A DNA stretch of 64,000 bases, from the NCBI GenBank assembly GCA_943371965.1, contig CALRWV020000001.1, forward strand, positions 248,001 through 312,000, written 5' to 3'. Numbering within the stretch: position 1 is the stretch's first letter; each line of letters starts with the position of its first letter. A program made the position numbers and the translations under genes. The notes beneath the pieces are model-generated. The model saw nothing but the letters and a program-made list of their open reading frames with translations, had not been told where the DNA came from and did not search any database. This document shows, piece by piece, positions 52,838 to 61,387 of this stretch. The DNA comes from CALRWV02 sp943371965 (GTDB lineage: Bacteria; Bacteroidota; JABWAT01).

Positions 52838-54067
52838 TCAGTTACCCTTTTTTATCAAATGTATTTCACTTCCACTGTCAAATACAGTAATATTTTCATT
52901 TATATATTTGTTATATGCTGAATCAATTGAATCAGAATTAAGAAGATTTTCCAAATTACTTGGAATAAAACCAATATAATCCATAATAAATATAGTTGTG
53001 TTCTGCGGATGGTAAAAACTTATCATCTTATTGGAACGATAATCAACAATAAAATGAATCCACTTGGTAAAGTTTGTTTCTACATATTTATTTTTTATTA
53101 AGATTGATTGATAGGCTTTTACTTCTTCTGAATCCCAATGAAGCCTATCACCTGAAGCCCTGATTCTCAGCTCCTCAAAACCAGTGCTGGTAACAAGCAT
53201 ATTGATAAATGGGGATAACATTAAATCATTGTATGCACTGATTAAATCAGATGGCTTTAAACCTACTTGAACAGTACTGTCTTCATTTATTGGAAATGCC
53301 AATTCACAATACCAGCTAAACGGGGAATCTGCCTTAGGATGAAAATCACCTGACCATTGATCAGATTCATAGAAATATATTCCCGCAAAAGTACCAAGGT
53401 ATGCATCGCATTTGGAAATGATAAAATCATTTTTGAATGAAGATAATTCTGCACTTTGACTGAGCAATTGATTTCCAAGGTTTTTTGATCTTTCAAAACT
53501 TTCTTTGAAAATTTCACTGCCTGTTTTTGCTTTCAAATCTTTGAACGAATTTATTATTTCTCCACCCTCAGAATTGAACTGGTAAACTATTTTATCTGTA
53601 GTTACTATTGTATACAGTTTGTAATCTTCAGAAAATCCGGTTTTCACAGATGTTTCCTCAGAATTCCATTCAAAATGTGAAACGCTTCTTGACACTGTCG
53701 AAAGATCAAGCACCAATTGATCTATTTTATACTGTTTAATTAAATTATTTCTGCTGTAAAATGAAATAGCCAATTCATTTGTGAATGATGGCCATGGACC
53801 AAATCTAATTAAATGAATACCATCGTCGTGAATGAAAACTTCAAATGCATACCAGTCAATCGTCCACAAAAGACTGTCTTTTTCTCCGTTTGCAATTGAG
53901 AAGACTTTTCCAGAACCCTTCTCTCCATATTTCTCAGATGGATTCATTTCAATTACGTATTTATTGTTTGGAGAATATTTGCAGTACACTCTGTTTTCTG
54001 CAACCTGATCTGCAATAACGATATCGCAATAAAGTGAAAATGTGATTAATAAAATGAATCTATTCAT
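52838..54067 (-). CDS. Hypothetical secreted protein, about 409 aa
   Basis: Started at ATG 54067, which gives signal peptide MNRFILLITFSLYCDIVIAD; eight codons upstream are also open. The N-terminal part (YCKYSPNNKYVIEMNPSEKY, LLWTIDWYAFEVFIHDDGIH, FGPWPSFTNELAISFYS) looks like a beta-propeller or beta-sandwich blade set known from Bacteroidota proteins of unknown function. The C-terminal half has no clear feature. Low GC. The 54068-54640 gap holds no gene that I can support: it has a weak plus-strand frame (54127-54303) and a repeat at its right end. Confidence 0.55.
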   Translation of the reverse strand: MNRFILLITFSLYCDIVIADQVAENRVYCKYSPNNKYVIEMNPSEKYGEKGSGKVFSIANGEKDSLLWTIDWYAFEVFIHDDGIHLIRFGPWPSFTNELAISFYSRNNLIKQYKIDQLVLDLSTVSRSVSHFEWNSEETSVKTGFSEDYKLYTIVTTDKIVYQFNSEGGEIINSFKDLKAKTGSEIFKESFERSKNLGNQLLSQSAELSSFKNDFIISKCDAYLGTFAGIYFYESDQWSGDFHPKADSPFSWYCELAFPINEDSTVQVGLKPSDLISAYNDLMLSPFINMLVTSTGFEELRIRASGDRLHWDSEEVKAYQSILIKNKYVETNFTKWIHFIVDYRSNKMISFYHPQNTTIFIMDYIGFIPSNLENLLNSDSIDSAYNKYINENITVFDSGSEIHLIKKGN

Positions 54068-54580
54068 AACTTTTTTTGGTTCCTGGTACAAAAAACAGAT
54101 TCATTCAAGCACAGAATTTTATTCATTTTTTGATAAGTATGAATAAACAGGAAAGAAAACAAATATTTACAGATTTTCACCCAACTGCCTCATCTGATTT
54201 TTTAGTTTCAACAATCGGTTTTTTGATATCAATATCTTGTGCTCCAAAATTAATATTGTATAGGAAACACAAAATGGTTTTTCTAAGTCCACCCATTAAA
54301 TAATTCGTGACCATGTAGCAAAATCATACTCCAACACTCAAATCATGCTGCCAAAGTAAGAACCTTTAACATCAATAACAACTGCAGGACATTGTGAAAT
54401 GAAAACAGGATCAAGTAAATTTAAACCGGCGGGAAACTAAAAAATCACCGAACATTTGGGAAGTAGTCAATTCAGGTTTGCAACAAATTCACAGATTTCA
54501 ATTCGTACCAACATTCATTGTTTTAATTCGTGAATCTCCCGAAATATCAGGACAAGATGTGGCAATTTTTTGAAACCCCA

Positions 54581-54630
54581 CCCTCCCATAGGGATGCCTA
54601 TGGCATAACCCTCCCCGATTTCGGGGAGGG
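54581..54630. repeat. Third copy of the three-hairpin module (diverged stems)
   Basis: Same order as the 45635/46204 elements: palindrome CCCATAGGG (54585-54593), TGCCTATGGCA (54595-54605), then CCCTCCCCGA/TCGGGGAGGG (54609-54630). The first and third stems use other bases than the other copies, but pairing is kept. It lies 10 bp after the stop of the minus-strand gene at 54641 and can work as its terminator. Confidence 0.7.
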
Positions 54631-54640
54631 GATATAAGCC

Positions 54641-55090
54641 TTAAACCCCAAATTGTCTCAAGTGATGATCAAGATGTTTGTATTGGGTTTTTGACCATTC
54701 ATCAGTTGTTAGAAAACCAAAAAACCCGTGCGGATGTGTGGTGCATTTTTCATGACCGCCTTCATGAAAGAAAGTAATCAGTTTTTTGAGCCGTTCTTTT
54801 TCTGCACTGAAATTCCGTTCGTCCTTAATGATGAATTCACTTGACGTAGGACTGCCTTTATCGAACGGTTTATCGCTCAGATATCCGGATTTTGCAAATG
54901 GACCGATGATCTTTCCAAGCAAAGATTGTTTGATTGTTTTCTGTCCGGTAGCAATTTGAAGTGCTGTTGAAGCATGAGCCATCATTTGTGATACCTTCAT
55001 TTTTCCCCAAACCGATTTTGATTCCGGTGCAAGGGAATCAAGTCTGGAAATGATTTCATCGTAAGTTGATTTATCGAACATGTTTTTCAT
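54641..55090 (-). CDS. DUF1569 (DinB-like) protein
   Basis: 149 residues from ATG 55090; the frame is open 26 codons upstream but the usual DUF1569 start fits here (MFDKSTYDEIISRLDSLAPE). Landmarks: WGKMKVSQMMAHAS, GHEKCTTHPHGFFGFLTTDE and YKHLDHHLRQFGV. The spaced His residues (MMAHAS, THPHG, HLDHH) suggest the metal-binding site of the DinB four-helix fold. Cytosolic; enzyme activity not known. Confidence 0.8.
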   Translation of the reverse strand: MKNMFDKSTYDEIISRLDSLAPESKSVWGKMKVSQMMAHASTALQIATGQKTIKQSLLGKIIGPFAKSGYLSDKPFDKGSPTSSEFIIKDERNFSAEKERLKKLITFFHEGGHEKCTTHPHGFFGFLTTDEWSKTQYKHLDHHLRQFGV

Positions 55091-55100
55091 AATAAGTCTT

Positions 55101-55433
55101 TCATCTTTTTTCGATTCTTGAAATATTAATTGCTTTAATACAAAAACCTTTCGTTTCAGTCCAATCAAGTTTTACAAAAATGGGGAATTGAGTACTTTCA
55201 TTCACAATAAAGTCATTGGGTTTTGAATGTATAACATAAGTCTTTGAAGTAAATAATTCAGTCGAGTCAGAATCAACATTGATAAGAACTCCACCGCAAC
55301 AGGCACAGTCTCTGGGGTCAAATCCGGTAACAACTCCTTTGCTTTGAAACTCTTTCTTTTCATCTTCATTGCAGGACGTGAAAATGAATAAACCAAAAAA
55401 CAGGATTAAACAGGTAATAAAAATACGTTTCAT
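55101..55433 (-). CDS. Cys-rich small lipoprotein
   Basis: 110 residues from ATG 55433. Lipobox GLFIFTSC (Cys21), then GVVTGFDPRDCACCGGVLIN, a strikingly conserved-looking CxCCGG stretch (three Cys), then beta strands (IFVKLDWTETKGFCIKAINI). The Cys cluster could bind copper, zinc or iron-sulfur, or form disulfides; that is inference. It lies 10 bp upstream of the DUF1569 gene. Confidence 0.65.
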   Translation of the reverse strand: MKRIFITCLILFFGLFIFTSCNEDEKKEFQSKGVVTGFDPRDCACCGGVLINVDSDSTELFTSKTYVIHSKPNDFIVNESTQFPIFVKLDWTETKGFCIKAINISRIEKR

Positions 55434-55504
55434 ACTGGACCTCATGGTTAGTTTGGGAAATTATTGAAACTAACAGGTGAAAAAGTACAAATTGTTGCAG
55501 AAAC

Positions 55505-56026
55505 TTACAAATAATTTTTCCTGATCACATTCAAATGATGCAGTTCATGACCTGCAATGTGATAGACTAGTGATCTGACCGAATTCCGGTTACCGTTTGC
55601 TTTTCCGGTTCTTATCAGCGCTTCATCCGAAAAACTTTCAAACATCAAAATGGTAGATTTTCTGACAGCTTCATATTCTTTTAAAATATTTGAAAGCGAT
55701 CTGGATTCTGTTCCTGAAAATTCGATAAAATCATCCTGTTCAAATCCCGGCAGTTCAGTTTTGTCATTCCGTGCAAAACGAAGGGCACGGTATGCATAAA
55801 TCCGTTCGTCATCAACAAGATGTACCAGAATTTCCTTTAATGACCATTTGTTCTTCTTATATCTGAAATTCAGTTGTTCTTCCGAAAGGGAAAGAATCAG
55901 TTTTTTGATTTCCTTGAAATTGTCTTTCAGATGTTTCAGTATCAGTCCATCATCGGGAACCAATTTCATGTACATATTGGCATACTTCGGATATTCGCCT
56001 GATTCCGGTTTTTGAATTTTCTTCAT
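55505..56026 (-). CDS. DinB-family four-helix protein
   Basis: 173 residues. DinB landmarks: YKKNKWSLKEILVHLVDDER, IYAYRALRFARND, and HIAGHELHHLNVI near the end. The His triad (HLVDDE, HIAGHELHH) forms the metal site shared with bacillithiol S-transferases and other DinB enzymes. Substrate unknown. Cytosolic. Confidence 0.88.
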   Translation of the reverse strand: MKKIQKPESGEYPKYANMYMKLVPDDGLILKHLKDNFKEIKKLILSLSEEQLNFRYKKNKWSLKEILVHLVDDERIYAYRALRFARNDKTELPGFEQDDFIEFSGTESRSLSNILKEYEAVRKSTILMFESFSDEALIRTGKANGNRNSVRSLVYHIAGHELHHLNVIRKNYL

Positions 56027-56151
56027 AAGTAATTTATCAACAATGTTGTTTGGTTGTATTCCTTAATTTGGAGATTGCTTCACCTGTGAGTACACAGATT
56101 CGTAATGACATACCATATGTTAATTGCATCACTGAATCAGTTAGACATCAG

Positions 56152-56661
56152 TCAGTGCAAATCGAAAGTTCTGACAAGATCACGGTTTGTGGAATTTGAG
56201 TGACAGGAGATGCATCCATTTCCTTTTTTACCGGTGCTGAAATAAGTCTCCCCATTTGCCCGGAATTCTGCCCATTCATAACCACTTCCTGCAATAGATG
56301 AAGCCGGATTCTTTTTCATAACCGCAAAGAATTTCAGCGAACCGTTAGCATCAGTATAAACTTCTTTCACAATCAGTGATCCGTTGGGAAATGATTTTCC
56401 GGATGGCAGGTCTTGGTTTGCATCAAGAGCACTGAATGCGATGGAATCAAACTTGGTTCTGATAAATCCGTGCGGACTGTTTCCACGTGCAGCAGTTATT
56501 TCTGCATTTCCTTTGTAATAAGTGAAAGATTTGGATGTTATTTCAGTAAACAGTTTTTTATCTATTTGATCTGAAGTTCCATCTTCAGAACTGGAGTCTG
56601 ATGAATTTGAACAGGAAAAGGATAGGATCGAAACAGTAAAAATCAGAATGGATAATTTCAT
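56152..56661 (-). CDS. Cytochrome P460-family lipoprotein
   Basis: 169 residues from ATG 56661 (RBS GGAGATCC); 31 further codons upstream are open but would bury the signal peptide. Lipobox ILSFSC (Cys17). Cytochrome P460 domain: SPHGFIRTKFDSIAFSAL, then SGYEWAEFRANGETYFSTGK, and heme motif CISCH in GNGCISCHSNSTNRDLV. P460-type heme proteins oxidise hydroxylamine in ammonia oxidisers; most homologues, like this one, have no assigned reaction. Periplasmic or outer-membrane anchored. Confidence 0.85.
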   Translation of the reverse strand: MKLSILIFTVSILSFSCSNSSDSSSEDGTSDQIDKKLFTEITSKSFTYYKGNAEITAARGNSPHGFIRTKFDSIAFSALDANQDLPSGKSFPNGSLIVKEVYTDANGSLKFFAVMKKNPASSIAGSGYEWAEFRANGETYFSTGKKGNGCISCHSNSTNRDLVRTFDLH

Positions 56662-56775
56662 TGGATCTCCGGTTAGATAATCATGATTCATGTTTTTAGA
56701 ATTGTTGAGCCTGATTGATCCATCACCAACAGAAACAGTGTCATTGAATTTCAAATGACACTGTGGTAAAACGTT

Positions 56776-57699
56776 TTACCCTTGGGCTACCGAAGCTTTT
56801 ATTCCCTCAGAATATGAAGTTACTTTGAAATCCGGAAAACGTGCAGTGAATTTTGAACAGTCAAAGAAATAATCCAGCTCATACTGATAAAGCATTTCAA
56901 CCAGTTCACCCAGAAAGGGAACAAACAGACCGATAAGTCTGGTCATGAATTTTGGAAGGACAGAATATTTGGGTTCAGCTTTCATTTCCGAAGCAAATAA
57001 TTCAACCCATTGTTTACCTGTCAACTTTTCCGGAGAAGTAGGCATATGCCAAATCTGATTGAAAGCATCGGGTGAGTTGCCTAACAAAGCAGTTGCTCTT
57101 GCTGCATCGGGTGTGTAAGTGAAAGAATGTATTTTTTTGTCGTTGGAAAACCACATCGGTTTTTTTCCAGTCTTCAGGTTTTTGTAAACAGCTTCCATCA
57201 GAAAACTTTTATCGTTGTTGGGTCCGTAAAAATCTGCTGAACGGGCAATCAAAGCCGTTAATTCACCTGTAGCGATTTTATCGGTTATCATTTTGGCAAT
57301 GGCTGTTCTGACTTTTCCTTTTTCACTTGATGGATTTATTTTTCCCGTTTCTTTCATGTGAGGAATTTCGTTTTGATCATACATATACACATTATCGAAA
57401 AACACCAGTTTGGCTTTGTGTCTAATGCACGATTTTACAACATTTTCCATCAGAGGAGGCCATTGTGTCCGCCAAACTTTCAGATTGTAATCCAATCCAA
57501 CTGTCAGGTAAACAACGTCAGAACCTTCCACTGCTTTATCAATTTGTTCGGGTTTTGTAAGATCAGCAGGGAACAACTTGTCAGTATCATTTATTTTATT
57601 TGGGTTTCTGCTTACCAACCTGATATCATTCGTAAATGATTTCAATTCCTTTGCGAGAGTGGTTCCAATCGTTCCGCCTGAACCTAAAATAGTCTGCAT
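56776..57699 (-). CDS. NAD(P)-dependent epimerase/dehydratase-like protein
   Basis: 307 residues. Dinucleotide-binding N-terminus MQTILGSGGTIGTTLAKEL (GxGGxxG), strand ends with R-N preference for NADP (LVSRNPNKI), and an extended-SDR-like middle (LVFFDNVYMYDQNEIPHMKE). The usual catalytic YxxxK is replaced by VYMYDQ, so it may be an atypical reductase/isomerase-like protein. Substrate unknown. Cytosolic. Confidence 0.8.
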   Translation of the reverse strand: MQTILGSGGTIGTTLAKELKSFTNDIRLVSRNPNKINDTDKLFPADLTKPEQIDKAVEGSDVVYLTVGLDYNLKVWRTQWPPLMENVVKSCIRHKAKLVFFDNVYMYDQNEIPHMKETGKINPSSEKGKVRTAIAKMITDKIATGELTALIARSADFYGPNNDKSFLMEAVYKNLKTGKKPMWFSNDKKIHSFTYTPDAARATALLGNSPDAFNQIWHMPTSPEKLTGKQWVELFASEMKAEPKYSVLPKFMTRLIGLFVPFLGELVEMLYQYELDYFFDCSKFTARFPDFKVTSYSEGIKASVAQG

Positions 57700-57748
57700 G
57701 TTTTTTTATTCCTTATTGTAAATTGTTTAAAAAGTTGTTTACCTTAAA

Positions 57749-58363
57749 TTATTTGGATTCGTATTTCCAGTTTCTGCCTTTTCCGTTTGCAATCCATTCC
57801 ACGGCGGTCAGAACCCGTTTGTTTTTTGTCGCTTCTGTTTTTGCTTCATCAATCCACATAATGTATTCTTTTCTGTGCGAATAACTGAAAGCTTCAAAGT
57901 TGGATTTTGCAATTTTGTTTTTACTCAGGGCAGATTTCAGTTCTTCAGGAATTACCAATTTCATCTTTTCAGGTGCAGGTTTATTTCTTACAACTTTTAT
58001 TCCGGCTTCATTCAGCTTAACTGCTTCTTTGATATATTTGATGATGATTTTATCAGAAGGAAAATCTTTCAGCGAGGTTATTTTTCCCAAATGTCCCATT
58101 GCTTCTTCACGGTTCTTATCAAGAATATTGTCAGGGTCAGACATCAAGATTGCTTTCCAGAATCCGAACGCACTATGCTGTTTGAACGCCGCCATATTGC
58201 ACAACGGTCCGTTGAAATCAAAAAAGGGCATTCCCCATTTTATTTTTTCTTCCACTTCCGGACAAGCCTTATGCACCACATCACGGATATGCAACAGAAT
58301 CGGTTGTGCAAAATCTGCAGACTTTGAAATATAATGATCAATCTGATTATTTTTTGAAGGCAT
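57749..58363 (-). CDS. YdeI/OmdA-like protein (DUF1801 plus bacteriocin-protection domain)
   Basis: 204 residues: N-terminal DUF1801 (about 1-115, KWGMPFFDFNGPLCNMAAFK, AFGFWKAIL) and C-terminal YdeI/OmdA-type domain (about 135-200, LVIPEELKSALSKNKIAKSN, FEAFSYSHRKEYIMWIDEAK). The pairing is common. The role in resistance to antimicrobial peptides is known only for some homologues. Confidence 0.88.
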   Translation of the reverse strand: MPSKNNQIDHYISKSADFAQPILLHIRDVVHKACPEVEEKIKWGMPFFDFNGPLCNMAAFKQHSAFGFWKAILMSDPDNILDKNREEAMGHLGKITSLKDFPSDKIIIKYIKEAVKLNEAGIKVVRNKPAPEKMKLVIPEELKSALSKNKIAKSNFEAFSYSHRKEYIMWIDEAKTEATKNKRVLTAVEWIANGKGRNWKYESK

Positions 58364-58375
58364 GACGTTACCTCA

Positions 58376-59341
58376 TTATTTTCTTGACAAAACTCCGGAA
58401 ATGAACTGATAAATCAGATGAGCGCCCAATTTGGCGGTTTGGCTGTCACGGTCAAATTTCGGGTTGATTTCACAAATATCAAAGCTGGTTACTTTCGGAT
58501 TTTTTGCCATTCTGTAAACAAAGGGAATAATATCTTCTGCTTTGAATCCAAATGGTTGAGCTGCACTTGTTCCCGGCGCATCACCGGAACGGAATCCGTC
58601 AACATCAATAGTCAGGTAAATATTTTCGTCAGAAGGTTTGATGAAATCCGAAGTTTCATATTCACTCAAATGTTTATTGAAATCAGTCAGCCATTCGATG
58701 GTGACAGTCTGTTTTTTTGCATAGTCAACATAAGTTTCGGAGTTGGAATTTGGCTGTGCACCCAGAACAGAATATTTGTCTATCAATCCGGAAGGGTGTT
58801 CAAAAATTTCCCTGAACGGAGTTCCGCTCGTACCGATTCCATCTGAAGGAATCGAACGCAAATCAAGATGCGCATCCAGGTTGATGATCGAAACTTCTTT
58901 TCTCACTTCAACATATCCCAAGAAATGTCCGTAGGCTGTTTCGTGACCACCACCAATCACGACCGGAATTGCGTCATGATGCAGAACGAATGCTATTGCA
59001 TGGCCTAACCGGTTCTGTGCTTCAGTGAGAGAATTTCCAATATCAATATTTCCCAGATCAAGAATTCTGTGGTTTTGAAAAGAAATTCCAAATTGGGAAT
59101 TACTGGCAGGGAGTTTATAAAATGCCTGTTTGACAGCATCGGGTGCATCTTTTGCACCTTCACGTCCATGATTTCTTGTTACGCCGCGGTCTTCAGGAAA
59201 ACCAATCAGACAAATATCTCCAGATTGGATTTCGGGAACTTCAGTTCCGGCAAAATGGATAATTTCTCCAATCCGCACATCATCTGGATCATTGCGTTTG
59301 AATTTGATGGATTCAGGAACGGGAATCAAAGATAAAGACAT
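58376..59341 (-). CDS. hutG: Formimidoylglutamase (arginase-family)
   Basis: 321 residues. Ureohydrolase motifs: GGGHETAYGHFLGY, NLDAHLDLRSIPSDG and LTIDVDGFRSGDAPGTSA, giving the His and Asp ligands of a two-manganese site. It hydrolyses N-formimidoyl-L-glutamate to glutamate and formamide, the last step of one branch of histidine degradation. Overlaps the hutI stop by 16 bp; hutH and hutU are not in the window. Confidence 0.92.
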   Translation of the reverse strand: MSLSLIPVPESIKFKRNDPDDVRIGEIIHFAGTEVPEIQSGDICLIGFPEDRGVTRNHGREGAKDAPDAVKQAFYKLPASNSQFGISFQNHRILDLGNIDIGNSLTEAQNRLGHAIAFVLHHDAIPVVIGGGHETAYGHFLGYVEVRKEVSIINLDAHLDLRSIPSDGIGTSGTPFREIFEHPSGLIDKYSVLGAQPNSNSETYVDYAKKQTVTIEWLTDFNKHLSEYETSDFIKPSDENIYLTIDVDGFRSGDAPGTSAAQPFGFKAEDIIPFVYRMAKNPKVTSFDICEINPKFDRDSQTAKLGAHLIYQFISGVLSRK

Positions 59342-60576
59342 TCCATCACCCTTTCATTTTTAAAGATGCTTTTTCCGTTAGCGAAAACTTCATGAACGTG
59401 ATTGGCTGAACTGTGGTAAATCAGGTGTTCCCACGATGGTGCTTTCCATAAAACAAAATCTGCACGGAAACCGGGAGCAATCATTCCGGTAATTTTTTCA
59501 CGTCCCAAAGCTTTTGCTGCATTGATGGTAACTGCACTCAATAATTCATCAGGTGTCAGATTCATGTACAAAGTGGAAAGCAAAAACAACTGTGAAAACT
59601 GATCGATGGTACAGGAACCCGGATTGAAATCGGAAGCCACACAAACCGGAATATTCCGTTCAATCATTTTCCGTGCCGGTGCGTAATTCATTTTCAGAAA
59701 CCATGCAGTTCCCGGCAGCAGCATGGCGACTGTCTCGGAATTTGCAAGATCATCAATTCCTTTTTCGGGAATGCACAACAGGTGATCTGCAGAAAGCGCA
59801 TTCAATTCTGCTGCAAGTGACGCACCACCCAATGGAGAAAGTTCATCGGCATGGACTTTTACTTTCAGTCCAAGTTCAAGAGCTTTCTTTAAAATGGTTC
59901 TTGATTCTTCCACGGAATAAACTCCGGTTTCGCAGAACACATCAACAGCTTCCGCCAGATTTTGTTTGGCAACTTCAGGAAGCATTTCGTTCAGAATAAT
60001 ATCAATATATTTTTGCTTGTCAGATTTGTATTCTGCTGGAATGTCATGAGCACCCAGAAAAGTTGAAGAAATATCAATCGGGAAATCTTTTTTGAGTTGC
60101 TGGATGACGTCAAGCTGTTTGAGTTCGGCTTCAGTTGTCAGGCCATAACCTGATTTGATTTCCAGCGTTGTAATGCCCTGTTCAATCATTCTTTGTACTC
60201 TGGGACGTGAAAGCTGGAGCAGTTTCGTTTTTGTTGCCTCACGGGTCGATTTGACAGTTGTAGCAATACCGCCGCCTTTTGCAGCAATTTCCTGATAAGT
60301 TGCGCCTTTCAACCGTTCACCGAATTCCAACGCACGTTCTCCTGCAAAAACAAGATGCGTGTGCGCATCAATCAAACCGGGAGTCAGAATAAAATTGGAG
60401 CAATCCTGTACTTCAAAAGTGTGATAGATTTCAGGAAGTTCATCTGAAAAACCGAACCAGGAAATGTTTCCGTTTTCGACTACCAGTGCTGCATTTTCAA
60501 TGGTGGAAATATGACCGTTGCCGACTTTGGTTGGTGTGTAGAGATTTTTGATCTTGGTAAGGCAGAAAGAATTCAT
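59326..60576 (-). CDS. hutI: Imidazolonepropionase
   Basis: 416 residues. Amidohydrolase motifs DAHTHLVFAGERALEF (metal His pair), KSGYGLTTEAELKQL, KVHADELSPLGG and ASDFNPGSCTIDQF. It opens 4-imidazolone-5-propanoate to formimidoylglutamate, feeding hutG next door. Length is normal. Start at ATG 60574-60576. Confidence 0.95.
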   Translation of the reverse strand: MNSFCLTKIKNLYTPTKVGNGHISTIENAALVVENGNISWFGFSDELPEIYHTFEVQDCSNFILTPGLIDAHTHLVFAGERALEFGERLKGATYQEIAAKGGGIATTVKSTREATKTKLLQLSRPRVQRMIEQGITTLEIKSGYGLTTEAELKQLDVIQQLKKDFPIDISSTFLGAHDIPAEYKSDKQKYIDIILNEMLPEVAKQNLAEAVDVFCETGVYSVEESRTILKKALELGLKVKVHADELSPLGGASLAAELNALSADHLLCIPEKGIDDLANSETVAMLLPGTAWFLKMNYAPARKMIERNIPVCVASDFNPGSCTIDQFSQLFLLSTLYMNLTPDELLSAVTINAAKALGREKITGMIAPGFRADFVLWKAPSWEHLIYHSSANHVHEVFANGKSIFKNERVMECLYL

Positions 60577-60725
60577 GAAGCAAAGTTAGGATAATGAGCG
60601 GAGAATTGAAAACAATGGGGGAATGAACAGATATGATAACAATAAATCTGCTCCTTAGGATGTCGGCAGAAAACCATAAGGCATATGCGGGAAATAATTT
60701 CATGGGCAAGACAGAGTAGACCAAT

Positions 60726-61142
60726 CTATATACTTTTTTTCGCCTTTTTATAACCTCTTACAAAGAGTAGAATGAATAATAACACTTCGAAAAAAAATAT
60801 CCAGTAATTACGACTGAAATCCCATTCCTTAATTACAAAAATCTTATAAATCGGAACTCCCAATAAAACAATACTAATAATGATATCACTAATAAAACAC
60901 ATCAACCATTTTATTTTACCCAGTTTAAAGTTTTTCTTGTAAGCTAATGTAATCCCATTTACATATAATATCTTAACCAATAAATATATTATAGATGATG
61001 AAAGAAAATACGCCTTAAACTCAATTTCTGACTCGCTGGTTAATTTATAAATGGGTATTGCTATAAACAAAGCACTGTGAGCACCAACAAGAAAAGTTAC
61101 TGAGTCTTCAGCAGAGATACCACCACGGTTTTTAATATCCAT
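60726..61142 (-). CDS. Hypothetical four-helix membrane protein
   Basis: 138 residues with four membrane helices (VTFLVGAHSALFIAIPIYKL; FKAYFLSSSIIYLLVKILYV; WLMCFISDIIISIVLLGVPI; YWIFFFEVLLFILLFVRGYK) and a Lys-rich end. Very AT-rich. Its start overlaps the Rhs-like remnant (61132-61242) by 11 bp. No family recognised. Rhs-linked neighbours are sometimes immunity proteins, but no evidence here proves this. Confidence 0.55.
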   Translation of the reverse strand: MDIKNRGGISAEDSVTFLVGAHSALFIAIPIYKLTSESEIEFKAYFLSSSIIYLLVKILYVNGITLAYKKNFKLGKIKWLMCFISDIIISIVLLGVPIYKIFVIKEWDFSRNYWIFFFEVLLFILLFVRGYKKAKKSI

Positions 61143-61242
61143 AAGTTGGCCTATTTTGAAAAGTATATCCTATCCTGCTCACCATAGGGTCATAAAATCT
61201 TGCTCCATAATGAGACCAGTTCAAAGATATTGATTTATTCAT
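61132..61242 (-). pseudogene. Rhs repeat-associated core remnant (36 codons)
   Basis: MNKSISLNWSHYGARFYDPM followed by VSRIGYTFQNRPTYGY-stop. The string LNWxxYGARFYDPxxxR is the hallmark of the Rhs core of Bacteroidota (usually LNWYDYGARFYDPxIGRF). Here it is cut to one small piece and joined to an ATG that overlaps the stop of a duplicated Wzx 3' end (ATGA at 61239-61242). The rest of the Rhs gene is absent. Confidence 0.7.
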
Positions 61243-61387
61243 TTCCCCGAAATCCTGTAATAATAAAAATAAAAAATCAGATATAAAGCAGACAGCAAAT
61301 AAGAATTCAAATACAAAAACTGTTCAAATGAAAACTGGAATTGATCTGAAATAAAAAGGAATTCTTTTAATCCGGACTTCCAATAAG
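61239..61387 (-). pseudogene. Duplicated 3' end of a Wzx flippase gene
   Basis: Bases 61239-61357 align without gaps to 61999-62117 (the real wzx end); I count 8 differences in 119. Translated it ends YFYYYRISGK-stop, against YFYYYRISRK-stop in the intact gene. Further upstream codons (about 61358-61387, TYWKSGLKEFLFISD) still read as Wzx-like C-terminus, and the join with the lipoprotein gene is at its stop codon (61388-61390). Confidence 0.85.

Noticed and set aside
54127..54303. Short plus-strand ORF in the 54068-54640 gap
   Set aside because: No RBS, unusual composition, no domain; likely chance in AT-rich DNA.
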